Positions 1 to 5,009 of a stretch of DNA of 5,009 bases are shown here, piece by piece; positions within the stretch are counted from its first letter, which is position 1, and each line of letters begins with the position of its first letter. The position numbers and the translations under genes were made by a program. The notes beneath the pieces were generated by a model. That model worked only from the letters and a program-made list of their open reading frames with translations. It was not told the origin of the DNA and searched no databases. Source of the stretch: JABDNZ01 sp964407425 (GTDB lineage Bacteria; Gemmatimonadota; Gemmatimonadetes; Longimicrobiales; Gaopeijiaceae); the NCBI GenBank assembly GCA_964407425.1, contig CAYOVN010000230.1, positions 1-5,009 on the forward strand, read 5' to 3'.

Positions 1-1
1 G

Positions 2-19
2 GCAGAAGAAGCATCGTAA
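2..19 (+). CDS. Possible 3' end of an upstream gene (last five codons)
   Basis: The frame beginning at base 2 reads Ala-Glu-Glu-Ala-Ser and then stops with TAA at 17-19, two bases before a strong terminator hairpin. A stop codon placed directly ahead of a terminator is the normal arrangement for the end of a transcription unit, which is the only reason to propose a gene here. Five residues cannot identify a product. A second frame, starting at base 3, stays open from the left edge through to 191 and is the competing interpretation: in that case the hairpin would lie inside a coding region. Confidence 0.3.
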   Translation, partial: AEEAS

Positions 20-20
20 G

Positions 21-57
21 AAGGGCCCGCTGGATTCCCTCCGGGCCCTTCCTGTTT
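21..57 (+). terminator. Rho-independent terminator
   Basis: A perfect 9-bp stem, AAGGGCCCG at 21-29 paired with CGGGCCCTT at 42-50, encloses a 12-base loop and is followed by a short T-rich stretch (TTTT at 54-57). The reverse strand has no T tract after the stem, so it points rightward. It most likely ends the gene to the left of the window. Confidence 0.7.
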
Positions 58-77
58 TCGTACCACTCCTCCAGAGT

Positions 78-191
78 ATGCATTCCATTGTCCGCCACCT
101 CGTTGGCGCTATGGGAGGGAAAGTCTGGGCCGAGAGTGAGCCGGGGGAGGGGACCAGTTTCTTCGTGACCCTTCCGAGTGCCTCTCCTTAA
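78..191 (+). pseudogene. C-terminal remnant of a sensor histidine kinase
   Basis: From about base 84 the frame reads SIVRHLVGAMGGKVWAES followed by EPGEGTSFFVTLP and a TAA stop at 189-191. This is the characteristic last part of a histidine-kinase ATPase domain: the helix after the G2 box, the GG-K/R-V/I-W-x-ES-EPG-x-GT turn and the closing F-x-V-T-LP strand. In an intact kinase the residues just before SIVRHLV form the ATP-lid glycine box (GTGLGL or similar). Here they read LLQSMH, and further upstream nothing resembles the N, G1 or F boxes. The frame is open to the left edge, but it crosses the terminator at 21-57. No ribosome binding site precedes the ATG at 78. I read this as a truncated, non-functional 3' fragment left by a deletion or rearrangement. 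A full kinase continuing off the left edge is less likely because the glycine box is missing. Confidence 0.6.
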
Positions 192-251
192 GCAAAGGGC
201 TTGGCTCCCATATCCGTTGCGTGATCCTGCGGATGATGTGTACCCTGTGGG

Positions 252-1163
252 ATGCCCGAAAAGCCGGAAAACCCAGCCAACCGTACCTCCGACCCGCCGG
301 ATGAATATTCCGCCGGTGACTCCCTCCGTGGTCATGGGGCCGCAGTGGAGGAGTTTCTGGAGTCGGTGGGGACCGAAACCCAGCCGGCACCCGAACGCAA
401 ACTCAAAGGGGCCATGGGGCGGGTCGCCCTGGTTACGGGGGCCTCAACAGGGATTGGGAGGGCCATCGCCCTTGCCTTTGCCGAGGCCGGCGTCCGTGTG
501 GCTTTCAACTACCTGGAAACGGGGCCTGAATCCCAACAGCTCGCCCAGGATGTGGCCGATGAGTTGAGGGGGAAGGGGGTGGGGGCATTTTTCAGGGCCT
601 GTGATGTGAGAGAGCCGGACGATGTCCGAGCCTTCGTCGGGGAGGTTGTGGAGGAGTTGGGCGGTCTGCACTACCTGGTCAACAATGCGGGGATTGGGAG
701 GGACGGGGCTCTTTGGCGAATGGCTGACGAGGAATGGGATGCCGTCCTGGATACCAACCTTAGTGGGACCTTCTACTTCATCCGAGCTGTGTCCCCCATT
801 CTAAGAGGCCAGGAGTGGGGGAAGATCGTCAATGTGGCTTCGGTGCATGGCATCAGGGGTGAGTTCGGCCTGGCCAATTACATCTCTTCCAAGGCCGGCG
901 TTATCGGGCTGACCCGTAGTGCGGCAGTGGAGCTGGGCCCCAAGAATATCAACGTCAACGCAGTGGCTCCGGGTTACATTCGCACCACCCAGCTGACGGA
1001 GCAGGTCCCTGCGGAAATCATGGACCGGGCCCGGGAAAAGAGTGTGTTGGGTAGACTCGGAGACCCCCAGGACGTTGCTGAGCTCGTTCTGTTTCTTTGT
1101 TCGGAAGAAGCCCGACACATCACGGGCGCGGTGGTTCCGGTGGACGGCGGTTACTTGTTGTAG
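252..1163 (+). CDS. Short-chain dehydrogenase/reductase, FabG-like
   Basis: This is a cytoplasmic NAD(P)H-dependent oxidoreductase of the classical SDR family, closest in style to 3-oxoacyl-ACP reductase (FabG) and acetoacetyl-CoA reductases, which reduce a 3-keto group to a hydroxyl. Numbered from ATG 252 (303 residues), the Rossmann signature TGASTGIG is at 62-69, the adenine-contacting Asp in CDV at 118, NNAG at 144-147, and the catalytic tetrad is Asn169, Ser197, Tyr210 and Lys214 (YISSK). The VNAVAPG loop and the C-terminal ITGAVVPVDGGY match FabG-type enzymes. The catalytic domain begins at an in-frame ATG at 414, which would give 249 residues, the usual FabG length. The first 54 residues are hydrophilic, acidic and proline-rich and match no domain I recognise. 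Neither start has a good ribosome binding site: AAAGGGG lies only two bases before 414, and 252 has none. Codon use in the extension looks coding, so the longer form is given. The family is certain; the substrate is not. An accessory reductase is as likely as the housekeeping FabG, since no fatty-acid genes are adjacent. Confidence 0.92.
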   Translation: MPEKPENPANRTSDPPDEYSAGDSLRGHGAAVEEFLESVGTETQPAPERKLKGAMGRVALVTGASTGIGRAIALAFAEAGVRVAFNYLETGPESQQLAQDVADELRGKGVGAFFRACDVREPDDVRAFVGEVVEELGGLHYLVNNAGIGRDGALWRMADEEWDAVLDTNLSGTFYFIRAVSPILRGQEWGKIVNVASVHGIRGEFGLANYISSKAGVIGLTRSAAVELGPKNINVNAVAPGYIRTTQLTEQVPAEIMDRAREKSVLGRLGDPQDVAELVLFLCSEEARHITGAVVPVDGGYLL

Positions 1164-1183
1164 GATTACCCTCTTGCCGTAGT

Positions 1184-1189
1184 GGAGGT
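1184..1189 (+). promoter_or_regulatory. Ribosome binding site of the cstA-family gene
   Basis: GGAGGT lies six bases before the ATG at 1196, an ideal Shine-Dalgarno sequence and spacing. It fixes the start of the transporter and shows that the gene is translated independently of the SDR, which stops 20 bases earlier at 1163. Confidence 0.85.
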
Positions 1190-1195
1190 AGTTGA

Positions 1196-2953
1196 ATGCT
1201 GGCGGTACTCCTTGTCGTAGCGAGCGTTCTTTTTGTCCTGGCCTATCGGTTCTATGGCACCTGGATCTCCAGAAAGCTCAACCTCAACGATGAGCACGCG
1301 GTCCCCTCCGAGTTCATGTACGATGGGACCGACTACGTACCAGCCAGAACTCCGGTTCTTTTCGGCCACCACTTCAGCTCCATCGCGGGGGCCGGTCCTA
1401 TTGTGGGGCCCATCCTCGCCGGTCTCTTCTTCGGATGGCTTCCGGCGGTGATCTGGATCATCCTGGGCTCCATCTTTGTGGGTGGCGTCCATGATTTCGG
1501 AGCCATGGTGGCCTCGATTCGACACAAGGCCCGGTCCGTTGCCGAGTTGGCGAAGGAATACATGACGCCCCTCTCCTTCCGGCTCTTCCTGGCGTTCATC
1601 TGGCTCACCATGATCTACGTTATCGTGGTGTTCATGGACCTCACGGCCGTGAGCTTCATCGATTCACGGAATGCTGCAGGAGCGGAGACAGCCCAGGGGA
1701 CGGGTGTGGCGGTGGCCAGCGGTATTTTCATTCTCCTGGCCGTTTTGTTGGGAGTTGTGAACAGCCGTACCAAGGTTCCCGTCTGGGTTTCTACAGCCAT
1801 CTTCGTCCCGGCCCTCCTGATCGCCATAGGTTTCTCAACCCAGATCCACTCGGACGGGAGCTATATCCCGGCTTTCTTCTCCGATCCCAAGCACATGTGG
1901 GTCCTTCTTCTCCTGGCCTACTGCCTGGTGGCCTCGGTGACACCTGTCGGGGTGCTGCTCCAACCCCGTGACTATCTGTCGAGCTTCCTTCTCTACATCA
2001 CGGTCATCGGGGGAGGAATCGGGATCGTCTATGGGACCCTCACCGGTGCCCTCGATGTGACCTGGCCGGCTCTGGTGGACCCGAACAATGCGGCCTTCAC
2101 CGAGATTGCTCATCTCGGGCCTCTCTTTCCCATTCTGTTCATCACGGTGGCTTGCGGGGCATGCAGCGGCTTTCACTCCATTGTTTCGTCGGGAACGACC
2201 GCGAAACAGATCAAGTGTGAGTCCGACGCGAGGAGGATCGGATATGGAGGAATGCTGGTGGAGGGGATCGTGGCCATCATCGCACTGGGAACGGTCATGG
2301 GACTGACCTTCAGCGTTGAGGCCTTACGGAGTGACCCGGTGGGCCTTTTCTCCGCTGGCATTGGCCGCTTCTTCGGCACCCTGGGGATTCCCATCCAGTA
2401 CGGAACCATGCTGGGCTTGCTGGCCCTTTCCACTTTCCTCCTCACCACGTTGGATACCTGCACACGATTGGCTCGTTATGTCCTCCAGGAGTTCTTCGGC
2501 TGGAACAATGCCGAGGGCCGGGTCCGGTGGACCGCCACGATCCTGACCCTCATACTTCCGGCCATCATGGCCTTCATGACCTACACCACGCCGGCTGGCC
2601 AGTCCATTCCGGTTTGGCGGGCGATCTGGCCTGTGTTCGGGGCTACGAATCAGCTCCTGGCGGGCCTCGCCCTTCTGGCCGTCACTGTATGGCTGAAACG
2701 GACCGGCAGGACCTGGCAGTTTGTCGGGGCCCCCATGGTCTTTATGATTGGAATGACCCTCACGGCCACCCTCATGTTGACATTCTCCGGCACCACCGCG
2801 ATGCCGGTGAGAACGGTTTCCGCCTTCCTTCTGGTTCTTGGAATCATGATGGTCGTAGAGGCCTTCCGGTCACTTGCCAAACCGAACGTTCCCCCTGAGG
2901 AAGTGATCTTCCGTTCGGAGCTGAGGAGCCCGGCTGCTGCTGCAGGGGATTGA
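1196..2953 (+). CDS. cstA: CstA-family carbon starvation transporter
   Basis: This is an inner-membrane protein of the CstA family, whose characterised enterobacterial members (CstA, BtsT) take up peptides and/or pyruvate when preferred carbon is scarce. It is 585 residues long, shorter than the roughly 700-residue E. coli proteins but in the range of the compact form found in many other bacteria. Family hallmarks are the DGTDYVPARTPVLFGHHF block at 43-60 running into SSIAGAGPIVGP (61-72), GGVHDFGAMVASIRHKARS at 96-114, CGACSGFHSIVSSGTTAKQ at 320-338, the TTLDTCTRLARY segment at 417-428 and WPVFGATNQLLAGLAL at 478-493. By eye there are about 14-15 hydrophobic segments, near 2-20, 62-80, 83-101, 130-155, 171-189, 195-214, 234-255, 262-283, 309-325, 352-373, 402-420, 447-464, 479-500, 511-530 and 539-559, then a short hydrophilic tail. 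A strong ribosome binding site supports the ATG. The gene lies 32 bases after the SDR with no terminator between them and ends 54 bases before a strong one, so SDR-cstA looks like one transcript. The transported substrate cannot be read from sequence. Confidence 0.96.
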   Translation: MLAVLLVVASVLFVLAYRFYGTWISRKLNLNDEHAVPSEFMYDGTDYVPARTPVLFGHHFSSIAGAGPIVGPILAGLFFGWLPAVIWIILGSIFVGGVHDFGAMVASIRHKARSVAELAKEYMTPLSFRLFLAFIWLTMIYVIVVFMDLTAVSFIDSRNAAGAETAQGTGVAVASGIFILLAVLLGVVNSRTKVPVWVSTAIFVPALLIAIGFSTQIHSDGSYIPAFFSDPKHMWVLLLLAYCLVASVTPVGVLLQPRDYLSSFLLYITVIGGGIGIVYGTLTGALDVTWPALVDPNNAAFTEIAHLGPLFPILFITVACGACSGFHSIVSSGTTAKQIKCESDARRIGYGGMLVEGIVAIIALGTVMGLTFSVEALRSDPVGLFSAGIGRFFGTLGIPIQYGTMLGLLALSTFLLTTLDTCTRLARYVLQEFFGWNNAEGRVRWTATILTLILPAIMAFMTYTTPAGQSIPVWRAIWPVFGATNQLLAGLALLAVTVWLKRTGRTWQFVGAPMVFMIGMTLTATLMLTFSGTTAMPVRTVSAFLLVLGIMMVVEAFRSLAKPNVPPEEVIFRSELRSPAAAAGD

Positions 2954-3007
2954 AGGATCGACCTAACCAGCTCCCGGTTTGGGCGGCCGGAAAAATTGGA
3001 TTAGCCC

Positions 3008-3044
3008 GGGGCGGCTTGCCGAAAGGTGGCCGCCCCCTTTTTTT
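3008..3044 (+). terminator. Strong Rho-independent terminator after cstA
   Basis: GGGGCGGC at 3008-3015 pairs perfectly with GCCGCCCC at 3029-3036. The inner part can pair further (GCC at 3018-3020 with GGT at 3025-3027) around a GAAA tetraloop at 3021-3024. One C and then seven consecutive T residues (3038-3044) follow. This should end the SDR-cstA transcript and separate it from GGT. It also argues against any GGT start codon inside the hairpin. Confidence 0.9.
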
Positions 3045-3118
3045 CCCTGTGGAAACTGAGTGATCTCACAACTATGCCTTGCCTGACTCTGGCGAGGCCC
3101 AACCGATTGGATTCGGCT

Positions 3119-4852
3119 ATGCGGACCCCTTCCAGGCGCCCTTCTTCGGCTCTCTTCGCACCGTTGTTGCTCCTTGCTCTCGGACTACTGTCGGGTGTTC
3201 AAGCGTGTGGTCCCGCTCCAATTGTTGACGGACCGGGACCTCAGGAGACGGCCAACGGCATGGTGGTCTCGGCCAATGCCATCGCCAGTCGTGTGGGGGC
3301 AGAGGTTCTTCAGGCCGGTGGAAATGCTGTCGACGCTGCCATTGCCACTGGGTTCGCCCTGGCCGTTGTTCACCCGACGGCGGGGAACATCGGCGGTGGC
3401 GGGTTCATGGTTATTCGGTTCCCCGATGGCCGGTCCACCGCCCTGGATTTCAGAGAAAAAGCCCCTCTGGCCGCCCATTCGGAGATGTTCCTGGATGAGA
3501 ACGGGGAGTACTCGTCCCAGATTCACCACAGCAGCCATATTGCCGTAGGTGTTCCGGGGACGGTGGCGGGATTCTCCATGGCCCACGAGAAATACGGGAG
3601 CGGCGAGTGGGAGCGCTTGGTGGATCCGGCAGTGGCCCTTGCTACGGATGGATTCCAGCTGTCCGAATCCCTTGCGGGCTCTCTGAGCCGTACCCTCCGG
3701 TCCATGGAACGGTATCCGGCCAGTGTAGCCAAATTCTCCAAGTCTGGTGTGCCCTACGACGTGGGTGAGCTTTGGCAGCAGCCGGACCTGGCATCAACTC
3801 TGGGACGGATCAGGGACCAGGGACGGGACGGTTTCTACCAGGGAGAAACGGCTCAGCTGATTGCCGCCGAAATGGTGCGGGGTGGCGGGATGATTACGGA
3901 AGAGGACCTGGCTCTCTACGAGGCTCAGGAACGAACACCGATCCAGGGGACCTACAGGGGTTACGACATTATCAGCATGCCGCCGCCCAGTTCCGGTGGA
4001 ACCGCCATTGTGGAGATGCTGAACATCCTGGAGGGCTTCGATCTCAACGCCATGGGCCACAACTCGGCACCCTATGTCCATCACCTGACGGAGGCCATGC
4101 GCAGGGCATACCGGGACAGAGCCCAATTCATGGCCGACGCGGACTTTGCCGATCCGCCCCTGGAACGGCTCACGAGCAAAAGCTATGCGGAGGCTCTCAG
4201 GGCAGAGATTCTTCCTGGCCAGGCTTCGGTTTCGGCTCCCTCGGATCTGGTGTTGCCCGATGAGAGCCCAGAAACCACCCACTACTCCGTGGTGGATGGC
4301 GATGGGTTGGCGGTGTCCGTGACCTACACCTTGGAATCCGGCTTCGGCTCCAAGATCGTGGTTCCGGGTGGGGGCTTTCTCCTGAACAACGAAATGGGGG
4401 ACTTCAACGGAGCGCCGGGTGTAACCACACCTCGGGGTCTCATCGGAACCGAGCCGAATCTGGCTCGCCCCCAGCAGAGAATGCTCTCGAGCATGACACC
4501 GACTATCCTTGCCAAAGACGGGAATCTGGTTGCCGTAGTAGGGAGTCCGGGCGGGCGTACCATCATCAATAGCGTCCTCGAGGTCGTTCTTAATATCGTC
4601 GACTTCGGAATGGGGATGAATGAGGCGGTAAGCGCAAAACGGTTCCACCATCAGTGGCTTCCTGACGTGATCAGGATTGAGGAGGAAGGGGTCACCGAAG
4701 CGGCCTTCGCGGGGCTCGAATCCATGGGCCATACCGTCAACATGGCTGGTTCTCAGGGACGGACCCACTGCATCATGTTCGATCCTGTCACGGGTAAACT
4801 CAGTGGTGCACCTGATCCAAGAGACGGAGATGGGGGCGCAGCGGGCTATTGA
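3119..4852 (+). CDS. ggt: Gamma-glutamyltranspeptidase / glutathione hydrolase, exported
   Basis: This enzyme cleaves the gamma-glutamyl bond of glutathione and related compounds, transferring the glutamyl group to water or an amino acid. It is made as a proenzyme that cuts itself into two subunits outside the cytoplasm. From ATG 3119 it has 577 residues, normal for the family. Residues 1-29 are a signal peptide (Arg at 2, 6 and 7, hydrophobic core 11-25) ending in VQA before Cys30, so it is either a lipoprotein or cut by signal peptidase I. Arg112 in DFREKAP binds the substrate carboxylate. PPPSSGG lies at 288-294. Autocleavage is expected before Thr386 in TTHYSVVDGDG, leaving a small subunit of 192 residues. 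Glu425 and Asp428 (NNEMGDF), Ser457-Ser458 and Gly478-Gly479 complete the active site, and the C-terminus is the typical GGAAGY. A lid loop is present between 429 and 457. The position equivalent to E. coli Asn411 is Glu406. Starts at GTG 3026 (inside the terminator) and ATG 3074 are in frame but put extra polar sequence ahead of the signal peptide. No clear ribosome binding site distinguishes 3074 from 3119. Confidence 0.96.
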   Translation: MRTPSRRPSSALFAPLLLLALGLLSGVQACGPAPIVDGPGPQETANGMVVSANAIASRVGAEVLQAGGNAVDAAIATGFALAVVHPTAGNIGGGGFMVIRFPDGRSTALDFREKAPLAAHSEMFLDENGEYSSQIHHSSHIAVGVPGTVAGFSMAHEKYGSGEWERLVDPAVALATDGFQLSESLAGSLSRTLRSMERYPASVAKFSKSGVPYDVGELWQQPDLASTLGRIRDQGRDGFYQGETAQLIAAEMVRGGGMITEEDLALYEAQERTPIQGTYRGYDIISMPPPSSGGTAIVEMLNILEGFDLNAMGHNSAPYVHHLTEAMRRAYRDRAQFMADADFADPPLERLTSKSYAEALRAEILPGQASVSAPSDLVLPDESPETTHYSVVDGDGLAVSVTYTLESGFGSKIVVPGGGFLLNNEMGDFNGAPGVTTPRGLIGTEPNLARPQQRMLSSMTPTILAKDGNLVAVVGSPGGRTIINSVLEVVLNIVDFGMGMNEAVSAKRFHHQWLPDVIRIEEEGVTEAAFAGLESMGHTVNMAGSQGRTHCIMFDPVTGKLSGAPDPRDGDGGAAGY

Positions 4853-5009
4853 CGAAGAAGGAGCTTTTTCTCTCGGAAGATCAGGCTCGTCGGCTTTGGG
4901 AACGGGCGTCGCAGCTTCAAAACGAAGCTGCAGAGCGTGAGGGAGGCGGGGGAGGAGATCGGGATCCGCCCTTTTTGAATCTCCCTACAGCTACGTCAAA
5001 AGCGGGTCC
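4849..5009 (+). CDS. Unidentified protein, N-terminal part, runs off the right edge
   Basis: From TTG 4849 a frame stays open to the end of the window (53 codons). The TTG overlaps the GGT stop codon as TTGA, the kind of junction seen in translationally coupled genes. The product begins TKKELFLSEDQARRLWERA and continues through an amphipathic, charged helix rich in Gln, Glu and Ala to about residue 30, then a glycine run and a Pro-rich segment. That helix is far more protein-like than the other two frames, which is the main support. I do not recognise a domain. Short helical leaders of the form LSE-x-x-A-x-x-LW-x-RA occur, as I recall, on regulatory or membrane-associated proteins of some Gemmatimonadota, but I cannot verify that here. 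No other usable start lies between the upstream in-frame stop at 4813 and the TTG, and the ribosome binding site is weak (a G run at 4832-4836). A single-base error in the G-rich stretch 4941-4953 would shift the reading after that point. Confidence 0.55.
   Translation, partial: MTKKELFLSEDQARRLWERASQLQNEAAEREGGGGGDRDPPFLNLPTATSKAG
4911..4931. repeat. Perfect inverted repeat (hairpin) near the start of the right-edge gene
   Basis: GCAGCTTC at 4911-4918 is exactly complementary to GAAGCTGC at 4924-4931, leaving a five-base AAAAC loop. No T tract follows, so it is not a simple terminator. It lies about 60 bases after the GGT stop and inside the proposed downstream reading frame, where it encodes part of the Gln/Asn/Ala helix. 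It may be chance in a coding region or an RNA structure affecting the GGT mRNA 3' end. Confidence 0.5.

Noticed and set aside
192..251. Promoter for the SDR in the 60-base gap (TTGCGT at 217-222 and TGTACC at 239-244, 16 bases apart)
   Set aside because: Each element matches the consensus at only about half of its positions, which is expected by chance. The short inverted repeat ATCCG/CGGAT at 212-216 and 230-234 is also too short to call an operator.
3026..3118. Longer GGT reading frame starting at GTG 3026 or ATG 3074
   Set aside because: GTG 3026 lies within the stem-loop of the cstA terminator and its first codons are the stem and T tract. Starting at 3074 adds a polar 15-residue stretch before a signal peptide that is complete from ATG 3119. 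The 3074 start is not fully excluded.
3772..4263. Second plus-strand open frame within GGT (163 codons)
   Set aside because: It overlaps the GGT catalytic region in another frame and its composition (Gly, Arg, Pro, His) reflects the GGT codons read out of phase.
3794..4768. Long minus-strand open frame opposite GGT (324 codons)
   Set aside because: It is the antisense of a clearly conserved enzyme, and its translation shows no domain, is rich in His/Arg/Gly/Pro typical of shadow frames, and has no ribosome binding site.
4677..4940. Small open frame across the GGT end (87 codons)
   Set aside because: Most of it is out-of-frame GGT sequence, and past the GGT stop its translation is less protein-like than the frame beginning at TTG 4849.
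1..5009. CRISPR arrays, tRNA or rRNA genes, insertion sequences, phage or defence genes
   Set aside because: No spaced direct repeats, no tRNA-like clover-leaf or rRNA stretch, no transposase motif and no terminal inverted repeats were seen by eye on either strand.

Overview
The window is about 60% GC, all genes read on the + strand, and most of it is ordinary bacterial coding sequence. Three complete genes are recognisable: a FabG-like short-chain dehydrogenase/reductase (SDR), a carbon-starvation CstA-family transporter, and an exported gamma-glutamyltranspeptidase (GGT). They are flanked by a broken piece of a sensor histidine kinase on the left and the start of an unidentified gene on the right. 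The signal peptide with a near-lipobox, the GC content and the style of the right-hand gene's N-terminus suit a Gram-negative bacterium. Gemmatimonadota or a related marine/soil lineage is possible, but this is a weak inference and there is no rRNA or other marker to settle it.

Layout. Positions 1-60 hold a strong terminator hairpin that probably closes an upstream gene. Positions 78-191 hold the C-terminal end of a histidine-kinase ATPase domain whose upstream part is missing. A 60-base gap follows with no clear promoter. The SDR (252-1163) and the CstA transporter (1196-2953) are 32 bases apart, with a good ribosome binding site for the second, so they are probably co-transcribed. A GC-rich hairpin with a seven-T tract (3008-3044) closes that unit. 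GGT (3119-4852) is a separate unit, and its stop codon overlaps a TTG start for a gene that runs off the right edge.

How the genes might work together. CstA-family proteins import peptides or pyruvate, and exported GGT releases glutamate and dipeptides from glutathione and other gamma-glutamyl compounds. A shared theme of scavenging peptides and amino acids is plausible but inferred from adjacency only. The SDR has no visible substrate-specific link to either.

I found no convincing undescribed system. The most notable points are the decapitated kinase remnant behind a terminator, the uncertain 54-residue N-terminal extension of the SDR, the Glu in place of the usual active-site Asn in GGT, and the overlapping unidentified gene at the right edge.
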